Shown here in pieces: positions 38,795-51,255 of a DNA stretch of 64,000 bases. The position numbers were made by a program, and so were the translations under genes. Within the stretch, counting starts at the first letter, position 1. Each line of letters opens with the position of its first letter. The notes under the pieces are model-generated. The model saw only the letters and a program-made list of their open reading frames with translations. It was not told where the DNA came from and searched no databases. Where the stretch lies: NCBI GenBank assembly GCA_030737835.1, contig CM060853.1:10908034-10972033 (forward strand), written 5' to 3'. This DNA is from Acorus gramineus. Lineage: Eukaryota; Streptophyta; Magnoliopsida; Acorales; Acoraceae.

Positions 38795-39539
38795 ATTTAT
38801 AATAATACAAGAAAACAAAAACCTGATTTATTCCATTATTGATATGAGTGGTAAAACAATTATCTCCTCCCTTGAACACAAAGAATCATTGTTGTAGAGA
38901 CACCCATATAGTTCTTGAATTGGACTCTTGGCAAAGATAAACAATCACATCAATTTCACAATATTGATGTGCCTTTGTGCATAAGTTTAAGCTGTATGTA
39001 GAATAGTTATTTCAGTAGAATAGGGATAGAATTTGTGAGCTCTATCAAGCATACTCATGGATTACTCTGACTGGGTATCTCTTGTATTAATGGCCAAATA
39101 TACATTTGTTTATCGGAATCATACGTCTAGTACATTCAGAATCTAAAGTATCTTTTTGGTTTGGATGATCTATCACATTTTTCACAATTTAAAAAAAAAA
39201 ATTATTATTTGTTATGCATCACCGTCCAATATAGACTTTTTACATATGTATTTTTTTGTTAAGATATGTTTTGCATAGAGTGTATGTACATTGAATAGTC
39301 ATGATGAAGTTATATTACAGTGGTCATCAATTGGTAAGATCAGTTAAGATTTGATCTTTATTAATTAATATAATCTTGTAAACAATATGATGCAGCCTAT
39401 TTGATTTCAATTTTTATTTTTGTTTGTTAGGATATAGTTGGTTAATTATAATTATGAAGGAAGTTTAGATTTTATTTTAGTCTATTTAAGGAAGGTTCTA
39501 CACAACTCTCCAAACATCTTTTGATCAGTAAAATTTTTA
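38795..39539. other. Intergenic DNA
   Basis: AT-rich, no ORF or repeat that I can support. Confidence 0.45.
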
Positions 39540-40245
39540 TTATTCATAGTTACATTGGTTCATCCTTATGTATTCAAGGAACATCCTTGTGGATTCAAGG
39601 GCCCCTACGTGAATTTGTAGGGTTTATTTTCTCTGCGGAGGTGTTATTTTCATGGGTTAAAGACATTCACATCCCTACAAACAGTGGTAATCCCATATAC
39701 GTCTCTGTCAAAGTTGAGGCACACATACAAGTCCCTAAGAACTCATAAAAACCCAATCATCATCCCTTGGGGAAATTTTCATCCAAATTAATGGAATATT
39801 TTTAAAATATTTTATCATCATATAATTGTGTAGACATTATAGTTTCTAAAAATAATCATAAATATAAATTAATCCACGCAAAAGACCAAATTACCTTTAT
39901 AGAACTTTTATATTTTTTCATGTTCTACCACTACATTGTTTGAAGGGGTTGAAAAATTAGGAAAAATTTAGTCATTTCATTGTACGAATTAGAGTTAACT
40001 AAGATAATTTGAATTGTGATTAAATTTTGTTGAGGATAGGGATGTATACGGGTTTTTGTGAGTTTTCAAGGACTTGTACGTCTACCCCAACTTTGATAGA
40101 GATTTATATGGGATTATCCACATTTACAGGGACCTAGATGTCTTTAACCCTATTTTCATACCCTTGTGAATTCAAGGGGTCTGCGTAGATTCGCAGGAAC
40201 ATTATTTTTGAAGAGACATCGTTTTCATCTCGTTTTTCAAGCATT
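39540..40245. mobile_element. ~700-bp foldback element, related to 1-700
   Basis: The left arm (39560-39790) and right arm (40030-40240) are inverted repeats sharing 'ttcaaggggcccctacgtg'/'gaattcaaggggtctgcg' and 'ggttaaagacattcacatcc'/'gggacctagatgtctttaac' phrases. The centre contains one copy of the ~95-bp unit seen six times at 1-540. No coding. Confidence 0.65.
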
Positions 40246-43227
40246 ACGATACCCTGACTGCGCCACATGATTTGTTAGTTATTGTTGAGTGATTAATAGG
40301 GATGTTGAGATTTATCTATGAGAGAGATTTTAATGGCATTACAACATATTCCGTCTTTAATTCTTTATTATAAATTTATATACTTGATATACTCAGATTT
40401 TATCCCCGGGATATAAGTTTAAGCATAACCATATAAATTTCATATTCCTCATGTGATGTGTATTATATTCTTCGTTCTCAATCTTTTTGTTGTTTGTTTT
40501 CATTATATGCTACATTTTTACTTATTAATGAATGAATTAATTATCTTCATATTTTTATCATATATGATTTACGAATATACATGTATTTACATAGAACTCA
40601 AGCTCCTTAAAGCACCAACCAAATTAGTTCTTTAAAGGCATGTTAATGTCAGTGCCACCCATCTGCAAAACACATCATTGGTTTAAATAACACAAAACCT
40701 AATTAAATAATCCATATGGAGGACATTATATTAATTCTAATAAACCAAATAATCACGCAAGCGAAGCCTACGGAGGAGGATGAGGAGGTCGGGCTTTTAC
40801 AGGTGCAGGTGAGCAAATCAGATTCAGTCAATTAATTCACTCATTATTAAATTCTAGCAATGTCTGTTTTGTTTCCCATAATCCAAGGGGACCCAGACAA
40901 GAATATTGTAGTTGGATCACCTTTTGTTTTGTAATGTATAAAGTTCAAAATTCAATTTTTTAACTTTTAGTTTCATGTGTACTGATAATCTAATGGTAAT
41001 GTAGATCAGTAGAATGCCAAGTATTGGAACTGGGTATACCTATGTCATAATCGTAATAAGTGTGAATTTCAAGTAACCTTGAATTGTGTTGCTTCTTCTA
41101 ATACATTTCACTGGTATAAGGGACATATATATTAAATCATCAGTCATCACATCTTACAAATCAGAGACTTTTATTTTTTATAAATATTTTTCTACATCAT
41201 ATTTATTGACATTTTATTTATAATTTATTTATAAATAATTAAACGACGACAACAAAAACTTGATTATCATGTTTTTTAAAGATAATAACTAAAAACACAA
41301 TCAAATAAAAAATAATTTATTTTTTATCTATATTAGAATAATTATCTATTATGGAATAGCTTATATCATTGCTCAAACGGGAGCTAGCTGAGTAATATGT
41401 GTTATGCAAATGCACTGTACATGTATCAAGGTTTATCCATGAAAAATAAACAATTATTTTTTGGGTAATGGCAATTACTTAGCCCTGATGTTGTAACTGA
41501 TCAAATGGTAGAAAAGAGTGCACTGAAATGCCAATTTCATCCAACTTGTAATATATAAACATCTATCAGTCTAGTGGTTTCTATATGTACTATAGTTTCC
41601 CAACTTCGAAAGAAGGGAAAAAGAAACATTTATTCCAAACTTCAACACTCTCTTCATCACACAAACAAGCAAATTGTTTTTAGATAAGGTCCCATCGAAT
41701 GAGCCCTTAATTGAGGTTGGATTTGGGGATTGAGATATGGAATAATGGCAGGAGAGCTCCTTGACTTATCCATTAAAAAAAGGTCCCACATCAAGCAAAA
41801 AGTTCATAGAATGATCAATAATGGGAACACCTTTATAAAATTATTTTATTTAGATTAGATAGGTGCATCATTATTGCTCAACAAGAAAGTGTTTAAAAAT
41901 GTGTGTCATGTGTGGCAGTGTGTATGGGATATAACAAATATGAGATGTTTTAAAGATTTGTATGCGATTATTTCATAGAATATTTTGTGAAAAATTCCAT
42001 CCACGGCATTTTAATATATGGAAAATGTGAAAACAAGAGACCTTGATGATAAATAGAAGATATATAAATCTGTTGCTGCACTAATAAAAGAGAAAGTGTA
42101 GTGAGACTGGGGAGCACCAGCATTGATGGATCTTTTTCACCCTTGTGGATGCATGAACCAGATATATTTATTCACTATTTTTATTATGATACTTTCTTTC
42201 TCATCCATAGTTTTTTTAATTTAAAGTAGGACCTAAAAACAGTTTATTATTTTGATTTAATTACACAATAACTTGACAGCTATACACAGTTTCCTTATTA
42301 CTCCTCAAACAAATGTAACTCATTCTGGTCATAATTGAAATGAATTTCATGATTCAAAAAACAGTTTGAGATACACTTTTCACTGTACTCTTCCATTAAA
42401 ATCCTTGTAACAAAAACATAAAAATAAAACAATCATAAATAAATAAATAATATCAAATAATGCACAAAATTCACTCCTCACCCTCCCTGATCCAAAACTA
42501 ACTGACCACATGGAATCTCATAAAAAGGAGGGCCTCAAACATACATCTGCGGACCCCAACACCCATTCAATTCATTCCCCAATAATACCCCTCCCATCCC
42601 ATGCAGTCTCATGTGATTTTCTTAAAAGCACCCCCAAAAAAAATATAATTTTTTTTTCAAGAAAAAATATATATACACAAAACGACAAAAGAGTCCTTTG
42701 GGAACTCACTCAAATGGACCTAATTATAAGCTCGTCATTAATCTAAACCACCTCAAATTAAGCACTTCTTTATTAAACAAAACCAAACAAAATGAATTAA
42801 TTTTTTTTTTTAATAACAAGCACCCTGAAATTCACGTATTCAAAATCAAGGCCCGGGAGAGAATATCGAATCTCTGCCGTCAAATTTCATGTGATTGGTT
42901 TTTAACGGTCAGGATGAGTTAGAAGCGATCGTCTTTTGAAGTCCACGGAACTGAAACTAACCGCGGTTTGACTTTAACCACAGAGGGTGGTTAAATGTTA
43001 AAAGAAGAGCCCCCGGTTTTGGTCGTATTAACGGTGTCAGCCCCTCCGACAACGAGCGGGACCGGATCACGTGGCGGTATTTATGATCGGACGGTCCAAA
43101 ATACGAGTATCCCGATCGTAGGACCACGGAGTGGTTATAACGAAAATCGGGGTGAGTGTATCATGGGTCCTAGCGATGGCAATCCAGTAATTCGATTGTC
43201 TCTTGGTGGTAATTTTGTAAACATTTA
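40246..43227. other. 3-kb intergenic DNA upstream of the kinase gene
   Basis: AT-rich. No ORF with family resemblance and no clean TIR element was recognised. Short plus-strand ORFs near 42510-43228 lack any recognisable feature. Confidence 0.45.
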
Positions 43228-43575
43228 GCGGGTTTGTTTTGCGAATAAGCCACCGGATATAAGGGATACAGGGTTTTTGGAAACCCCGGATAACCCGGCA
43301 TAAAGTATGCTAGAATAAATTGGTATAAAGTGGTATATGAATTCCAACCAATCCCTGGAATTAAAGTTATCCTAGGTTATTCCACTCAAAGAATATGTGG
43401 GTCCACTGTCAAATCAACTGCCATCACCTCTCAAATCAATTATCATTATTTTTTCACCTTTTATAAATTTTTATCCATACTTTATTCACATTTTATCCAA
43501 ACAATAAAATATTTATTTTTACGTTTACCAATGAGAATAATTCAAAACACATCTAAACACAAAATCACTTTATCC
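43228..43575. mobile_element. MITE copy of the 54.6-kb family
   Basis: Shares 'ggtataaagtggtatatg', 'agaatatgtgggtccactg' and 'tttatccaaacaataaaa' with 54740-54950, in the same order and orientation. Ends are degenerate. Confidence 0.6.
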
Positions 43576-43971
43576 TTGGATAAATGTATATCCAATAATA
43601 AATCATATTCCCGTTGCGTTTGGATGTAGGTTTGAGAATTACCATTTCTTCAAAAACTGAGTTTAAAATTAAATTTACAAGCAACTATCTCTCTATATAT
43701 TATGAAAAAACTAATTTTAAAACACTTATTTTAATTTTTAATTAACCTACAATTTTTTTTCCTGGTTGGAATGGGTTTAAAAAAAATCAGACTCTTGCAT
43801 ACCATAATCTTCCCCAACCATGTCCAAACACTCTGCGGTCCAAATTGATGTTACAGACAAGGAGTTTTTGCATGTATACCCTTGAAAAAATGAAAGTTTA
43901 TCAAAATGCCCCTGGTAAATTATTATTTTTAACAATATCCCTCAAAATATTCTAAATTGAGCCCTTTTGAG

Positions 43972-44522
43972 TAAGGGTACAATTTAGTTTCGATTTTTTT
44001 ACAAACTCAAATTAAACTAAATTATATTCACATGTAATAAAAAAATCGAACTGAATCGAACTAAAAATCCAAAATCGAATCAAACTGAATTGTTCAAGAT
44101 AAACATATATATACTCAATTATTACCTTTTTCTTCTTATCAATCTAATTGGTCAGAGTTTTTTTGGGAGATTAGTTTACAACTTTACGTAAATATTAAAA
44201 TGTTAGGAATTATGATTGATGATAAAAATTAGTATATTCATTTTTTAATGAATTTAACGTGTTACAATAATATAATTTTTAATATAAAAAGAATGATTTA
44301 AATGATATTGATTAAGAATAATTATGTGTTTAAATTTAATTCATTTCGATTCGGTTAATTCGGTTTTTTTTTTAAAGTAAAACAAAATTCAAACAAATGT
44401 AGCTCGGTTTTTTATTTTTTAATCCATATCCAAACCAAACAATAAAACTATTGATTCAAACTAGAAAAGAATTAGTTTGGATTGATTCAGATTCGGTTTA
44501 ACTGACTAAAATTGCACCCCTA
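43972..44522. mobile_element. hAT-like MITE with perfect 8-bp target duplication
   Basis: CTTTTGAG flanks it at 43964-43971 and 44523-44530. Ends TAAGGGTACAATTTAG and, inverted, TAGGGGTGCAATTTTAG. The interior has 'aatcgaactgaatcgaact' and 'ttcgattcggttaattcgg' repeats, typical of this kind of non-autonomous hAT element. It lies about 800 bp upstream of the kinase coding start. Confidence 0.78.
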
Positions 44523-45068
44523 CTTTTGAGTGTTATTCCTACAAAATTTAAAATATTTATTTTATGCATAAAATACACATCAAAATAGCGTTCATGTACA
44601 ATTAACCTTTTTGAGGGTATAATAGAATTTTAAGGAGGGGTAGTTTAATAATATATGATTTGTAAGGATATACCTCCAAGAAAAAAAAAACTCTCAAAAT
44701 CCCGTCATTGACTCGCCGCGGCGAGTGGAAGAATCTAGGATTTCACGGCGCTGAATGCGTTGAAGCTTCTGATGATTCGATTCGACGTCAATTTCGGTAA
44801 ATTTTTTGGGGGGATTTCTGAAAGGGTGAACAGTTGAATCGCGTGAGTGACAGTTTTTAGGGTTTCCGTTTGATTTGAATGGTCGAAGAGGAATCACTGT
44901 TTTGTGGACCGTCGGATCTGCTTTTCTTTTTCGTTGTTGTCTCCCTCTACAGTCACGCGACGACCTTTTTTTTTTTAGGGATCCAGACAAAAATAAAAAG
45001 ATCATCTTTTTCAATGGCAAAGTTGTTATTTTTTTCGTTGAGACTCGAGGGCTTTTGTTTTGTAGCTT

Positions 45069-45240
45069 TTGAAGGAACTCCGTTTGGGTCATGGTCAAAA
45101 AGGTCATTTCGCTAGTTCTTCTTCTTTGGTGGCACTGAAAAGGTGGGAGCTTTTGTTGATCCTTGAAGGGATTCAATCTGGGTCCGGGTAAAAACCGTCA
45201 TTTCTCTTGTTCTTCTTTGGTGGCACTGAAAATGGTGGGT
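45069..45240 (+). repeat. Tandem duplication (~95 bp) in the kinase 5' leader
   Basis: A block with 'gttcttcttctttggtggcactgaaaaggtggg' (45069-45147), here given in pieces because of length, recurs at 45167-45240 with small changes. Both copies lie just upstream of the start codon, probably in the 5' UTR or proximal promoter. Confidence 0.6.
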
Positions 45241-45304
45241 CTGGTTGAGATCGGATTGATGAAAGGAGGGAGATTTTGAAGGGGGAGTGAATGTTTTGGT
45301 AGTG

Positions 45305-48300
45305 ATGAGTGCGAACAATGTGATGCAGAAGAGAGGGAAGGGCGAGAAGGGATGCGAAGCGGCGGAGAAGGTTGTTGTTGCTGTGAAGGCTTCGAAGGAG
45401 ATACAGAGGACTGGTTTGGTCTGGGCTCTGACCCATGTGGTTCAGCCCGGAGACTGCATCACCTTGTTGGTTGTTGTTCCCGCTCAAAGTTCAGGTAGTC
45501 AATCGATTGTTTTTACTGTCCTTTTGGGTTCTTGAAAGTTGGTTATGGTGGTGTGTGTTGTGACCCTTTTGAGAGATTTGATCGATGTAGTGGTTTGTGA
45601 GGTTTTTCTGATACCCAGTTAACCAGAACCACTGTTTTGAGCCCATTTTTAAACCATGAATGAGTTTCTTTGATGAATCTTATGACCCTTTTGGGAGACT
45701 TGAATAATGTACATAGCCTTTCCATTTTTTGAGTATTTCTGTAGATTTTCTGATACCCAATTGTCTAAAACCTCTGTTTTCAGCCTTTTATATGGTGATT
45801 GACTGATGAGAGTTTCTTTGGTTTTTGATTCAGGTAGGAAACTATGGGGATTCCCGAGGTTCACGGGTGACTGTGCGAGCGGGCACCGGAAATCTCAACC
45901 AGGTACTACGTCAGAGCAGAAGTCTGATATAACGGATTCCTGCTCCCAGATGATGCTTCAGCTCCATGATGTGTATGACCCAGATAAGGTTTTGTTGTTG
46001 ATCCTTGAATTATCTTGTGTGTCTGAAATTTTTTGGGGTTGTTTTTAATTTTGTGAATAAGTTTTGGTTGATTGTGTTTATGTGTTATTTTATCAGATAA
46101 ATGTCAAGATAAAGATTGTTTCTGGATCGCCATGCGGAGCAGTGGCTGCAGAGGCCAAGCGAGCACAAGCAAACTGGGTTGTTCTTGACAAGTAATGACT
46201 TCATGGGGCTTTGTTCATAATTTATTGGCTTTGAATTCTGCTCAAATTTAGCCTTTTGCAAGTTAGTTTGATTGGCTTGAATTTATGTTGGCAGACAGTT
46301 GAAGCACGAGGAGAAACGATGCATGGAAGAACTGCAATGCAACATCGTAGCAATGAAACACTCTCACCCAAAAGTGCTTCGCTTGAATTTGGTGGGATCA
46401 CCAAAAACCGAGCCCCAAGTGGCCTGCCCATTGCCTCTGCATCCGGAGATGGAAGGAGCAGCTGAAAAGCCCACGAAGAACGCTAACCATTCTTTGCATT
46501 CCATCCGTGGCCCAGCCGTGACTCCAAATAGCAGTCCAGAGCTTGGGACACCTTTCACTGCTACTGAAGCCGGGACATCTTCGGTTTCAAGCTCGGATCC
46601 TGGGACTTCACCTTTCTTTGTATCTGAGATCAACACATGTCTTAAGAAGGATGCATCAGGGAATGCGAAAGAAAACTTTCATCTTGATGTGACTAGCTCG
46701 GACACTGATAGCGAGAACCTAAGTCCTTCAACTAGCTTAGATTTCCAGCCATGGGTGGCAGAGATCATCGGCTCTGGCTGCCCATCTTCAAAACAAATCG
46801 AGGAAATCTCACATAGACTCAACGATAAAGCTCAGATCTCCACGGCCAAAGCCTTGTTGGAAAAATTTTCGAAACTTGATCAAGAAGCCGGTGTAGGCAT
46901 GATGAACTACCGAACGGATATTGAGTTCAGTGGAAATGTTAGAGAAGTGATTTCGCTATCAAGAAGTGCACCTCCCGGACCACCTCCATTGTGTTCAATA
47001 TGCCAACACAAGGCACCTGCTTTTGGAAAGCCTCCAAGGTGGTTCAGTTATGCTGAACTTGAACTCGCTACGGGTGGATTCTCCCAAGCGAACTTTTTGG
47101 CTGAAGGTGGGTTTGGATCTGTTCACAGAGGGATACTACCGGATGGTCAGGCAGTTGCCGTGAAGCAACACAAATTGGCCAGTTCTCAGGGGGATATGGA
47201 GTTTTGTTCAGAAGTAGAAGTTCTGAGCTGCGCTCAGCATCGAAATGTTGTGATGTTGATTGGGTTTTGTGTTGAGGACAGGAGAAGATTGTTGGTTTAT
47301 GAATATATTTGCAATGGGTCTCTGGATGCTCACTTATATGGTAATTCCTCTGCCAACCAATGTAGAGATGAAGTTCTTGAGAAGTCACTAGGCCTCTCAC
47401 ATATGGTGTTTGATAGTTTAATTTGTTTGTAGATTTTTTTTTACTTATATGAGATCTTGGATTTGAACAGGTCGTAACAGAGAACCACTGGAATGGTCTG
47501 CCCGACAAAAAATTGCAGTGGGAGCTGCTCGAGGGCTGCGATACCTTCATGAAGAGTGTAGGGTCGGTTGTATTGTTCATCGTGATATGAGGCCAAACAA
47601 TATTCTAATCACACATGATTACGAACCTCTGGTAAGACCCTTGATCCCTTATTATACCTGTTGAATGTTGCAAGGAATTGAATATTTGAATGAGATTATT
47701 ATGTCCCCATATCTTTGGGGACTCTATTTTATCTATACAAGCATTCCCCTTTAAGTATATATATACATGTGTCCTTGATATTACTGTCATTATGAATTAA
47801 AATATGCTTTCCTTTGCTAAACTGACAATCCAGAGTAATAATGAATGACAACTTTTTTCATGTAGTGAGGAATAGAGCTCAGTAATGGTGTGTGAATGTT
47901 AGTATTTTTGTTGATCCCTCATAATGTTGAGAGGCTATCTACTAGGTGGTGTGTGCTATTGTAGGACTCAATCGTATGGATCACACACAATCAATATATT
48001 GGTTGGGTGCTTTGTATCAAGTGAATAAGTTGAAGAATGTTCATCCACTTGCATTACCGAAATCATTAGGGAGTGGGTACACAAGTGAGCTGTAGTCAGT
48101 GGGGAATTGCAGTATAGTTATACAACCTGAATCTTCTTACGTTCACCAACAAACCTTTCTCTAAAACTCACAGTACTCAAGTGATGCCTAACTGGCCTCA
48201 TTATGTGTTGAATTGCACATGGTGTTTGCTTGTATGCTCATTTATGAGTTCCGTCCATTTGTTCTATCAGAATTTTTTATGGGAAGTTTTAGCTTCAGAA

Positions 48301-50323
48301 TTGCATCTAAGTGAGCATGCATGTGATTGTTGATGATGGAAGTCATTATGTTCATGACGCATCATCCCCCAGTCAAATGACAACAAGAGAGTAAGAGTGC
48401 ATGTGCCTGTTTGTTTTATTACTGGCAGCCAATGATATTCAGGACAGTGACCAGCCCTTTCTCATATTTTTGTATTATAGATTGATAGGTTATCATAGAC
48501 TTGATGCATCCAGGAATCTTCATTGGTACCTGTGGGCTTACAATGTAGCATATCACTTCTCTTACAAGCAGATATCTTTATTATTTTTTGAGTTGAGTTG
48601 GTGTCATCTGCTTATGCATGTTTCGATAGATGAATAGTCAAATGAAAATCTTGATGCATATTCTTGTGGAAAATGATTTGTAGACCCGTTTTCGCTATTA
48701 CACACTCTTACTTTCTTGGGTGCAGTCAAATAATTCACCTCATTACATATTTAAACAAGTCATTTTTCAGTTGTCAGATAAATGAAAATGTACCCATTTT
48801 TGTTCCATTTTTTTTTCTTCAAAAGGTTGGAGATTTTGGCCTGGCAAGGTGGCAACCTGATGGAGACCTTGGTGTGGAAACGCGAGTGATCGGAACCTTT
48901 GGGTATATATCTGGGTTGTTATAAACTCCATTATTGTGTGAATAACACTAACATGACTAAATCGATACATTATACTTTTCATCTAGGTACCTGGCTCCAG
49001 AGTATGCTCAAAGTGGACAAATTACAGAAAAAGCTGACGTGTATTCCTTTGGAGTCGTTTTGCTTGAGCTTGTGACTGGCCGGAAAGCTGTGGACATCAG
49101 CCGCCCAAAGGGCCAACAGTGCCTCACTGAATGGGTAAAGACAAGACTCTATCTACCATATGCTTCAAAGCAGAAAGGACTTTTTTTTTAAGAATCATTG
49201 GCTTCCAATTTTTCAATTCAACCACTGGTATATGATTTTTGGTGTATTCGTTTCTCACACCCACTCTGCTGGTGTCTTCTTGTTCAGGCCCGGCCGTTAT
49301 TGGAAGACTGTGCAATCGAGGATTTCATAGATCTTCGGCTGGGGAACTGCTATTCAGAACAAGAGGTCTTCTGCATGTTGCAAGCAGCATCCTTGTGTAT
49401 TCGACGGGATCCACATTCCAGACCTCACATGTCCAAGGTAAGGACTAGAACTGTGTTCCTACTAGTCTTCTCTGATTTAGTAACAGATTGAAAATTAATT
49501 GCTTAAATTAAACTTCTGGGTTATTTAAATTACGCAAACTTGAACTTGTGTCAGTGTATGTGATTTACTGATTATATAAATCACACCAGCTTGAAATTGT
49601 GTCAGTGTGTGATTTTTTAAAACTGATCCAAACAGTGGTCTACAAGTGATTGCTTGTGAGTAGTGGGAAATGGTCCCCACCTGACATGAAATTTGAATAG
49701 TTCAATTATTTGGGTTATCATCAGTCCCGCTTTGGTCATGTCAGTATATTAAATTGTCTGCACAAGGACTGGAATGATTGACCTAAGGTAACGTAAGGTC
49801 GTATGGGCCCTGTTTGGAATCAATTATCAAATTGATTCTGCTTCTGCAAAATCAGTTTTCAGATAATCAGTTTTAAATAAGTTTCAACTTCTATGAAAAA
49901 GTTGTTTTTGAAAATTGGTTCCAAATGAGACCTAACTGCACGTGTATTTGTCTAACCTAACTACGAACAGAAATAAATAACTGAATATTATTGAAATTAA
50001 ATCTATTAGAGCTATCCATGATTAATCACTTTCTTCCAAAACTTTGATAAAAGGTGCTTCGGATATTGGAGGGCAACATGGTCATGGAATCCAACTACGC
50101 GTCAACGCCTGTCTATGACTCTGGAAACAGGAGCAGGCGTGTGTGGGCAGAACAACAATCATACAGTGGTATTTACATGGGAGACGACGCAAACGAAGGG
50201 GTGGGCGGAACTAAAAAAATCTCATACGAGGCATTAAGAACTGCATATTGGGAGAGAGAGAAGGCCCGGCGCGCCTCCTGCAACTATGATGATGATGATG
50301 AAGAAGAAGAAGACGACATGTAA
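45305..50323 (+). CDS. USP-like N-terminal plus protein kinase (PERK-like; 'inactive protein kinase SELMODRAFT_444075-like'), nine exons
   Basis: Exons 45305-45494, 45834-45988, 46097-46191, 46295-47340, 47471-47631, 48826-48902, 48987-49134, 49288-49437 and 50054-50323 all join in phase with GT-AG introns to give 763 residues. An in-frame ATG at 45287 would add six residues; 45305 (MSANN) fits the family better. Residues ~20-150 form a universal-stress-protein-like domain ([32 protein letters not shown]). A Ser/Pro-rich linker follows, then a kinase domain (~397-690): glycine loop EGGFGSV, K437 in AVK, H532-R-D534, D552-F-G and APE 578-580. There is no signal peptide or membrane span, so it is probably cytoplasmic. 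The C-terminus is acidic (DDDDEEEED). All catalytic residues are present; only HRDMR departs from HRDLK. 'Inactive' may therefore be a misnomer. Confidence 0.93.
45559..45822 (+). repeat. Tandem duplication (~125 bp) filling kinase intron 1
   Basis: Copy 1 (45559-45672) and copy 2 (45683-45822) share 'gacccttttg(a/g)gaga', 'ttttctgatacccaa/gtt', 'cctctgtttt(c/g)agcc' and 'gagtttctttg'. Together they make up most of the 339-bp intron. Confidence 0.65.
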
Positions 50324-50588
50324 ACACTGTAAGAAAAACATGGCTGCGCCAGATTTTTCTCTCATGTGTCTTCTTCTTTCTTTTTTCACATCATGAGTGT
50401 ATCCATTTTGTCATCATGGTTTGATTTTTTGGTTGCTTTTTTGCTTGTATAGCTGTAGGCATTGTATCATCTATAGTTCATTGAGAATCATCAGTGGTAG
50501 CTAAAAAGATGCTCTGTTTTTTTTATATATATTGGGTTTATGCCTTGCATTTCTCTTACTGGACAAGGAAGAATTGAAAACCAAATGA
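50324..50588 (+). other. 3' UTR region of the kinase gene
   Basis: T-rich stretches with TGTA-type sequence (50448-50456). No AATAAA stands out. Transcript end estimated within 50500-50600. Confidence 0.4.
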
Positions 50589-50622
50589 TTGCACACTCTA
50601 CCCCATTGGGGTAGAGTGCAAA
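50589..50622. repeat. Short perfect hairpin downstream of the kinase gene
   Basis: ACTCTACCCC-ATT-GGGGTAGAGT, extended by TTGC/GCAA with a two-base bulge. Stem of 10 plus 4 pairs and a 3-base loop. Confidence 0.7.
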
Positions 50623-50751
50623 CCTTTTGATGTCAGTTTGTATAATTTTTTTGGATTACGTTGTGTGACGGGGCTACAAATTTGCCGTTTCCTCCCAGAT
50701 CTTGGGATTGTCTCTTAATGTTATGAGAAAACTTAGCTTATTAAAAAGTAG

Positions 50752-51255
50752 GGAAAAATCCACATAAGCATCTGTAAACTGTTTGAAATCTATATAACCT
50801 CATAACCCTTAAAAACTCCTATATAAATCCAAATAACCCATTGAGTGGAACTTTCATTGATAGATAAAGAATATTATGTAAATGTTCTATTTTATTAACC
50901 CTGATTGAAAATACAGTATACCAAAATCCTCTTGTAATTTGTTAAAAATGCGAAAAACCTTATGTACATGATGATTTTATCACTTCGGATAGATTATAAA
51001 ACCTATCCGGAGTGGTAAAATCGTCATTCGCAGATAATTTTTCACATTTTTAACACATTGTAAGAGTTTTTTGGTATACTACGTTTTCGATCAGGATTAA
51101 TCAAACAGAATATTCACTAAATAATCCTAATATGTGAACGAAAATTTAACATAGGGGGCTATTTGGATTTACGTATGTGTTTTGAGGGGGTATATGGACT
51201 TTAGGAAAAGCCATAGGCTTATATAGTTATATGGATGTCAAACAGTTCACAATAT
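50752..51255. mobile_element. ~500-bp foldback element
   Basis: The arms 50752-50985 and 51000-51255 are inverted copies: 'catctgtaaactgtttga' pairs with 'tcaaacagttcac', 'gtataccaaaatcctc' with 'ttttttggtatac', and 'ttcggatagattataaaacctatccgg' marks the centre. No ORF. Confidence 0.7.

Noticed and set aside
42510-43228. Three short plus ORFs upstream of the kinase
   Set aside because: No domain, no splice-consistent extension and AT-rich composition.
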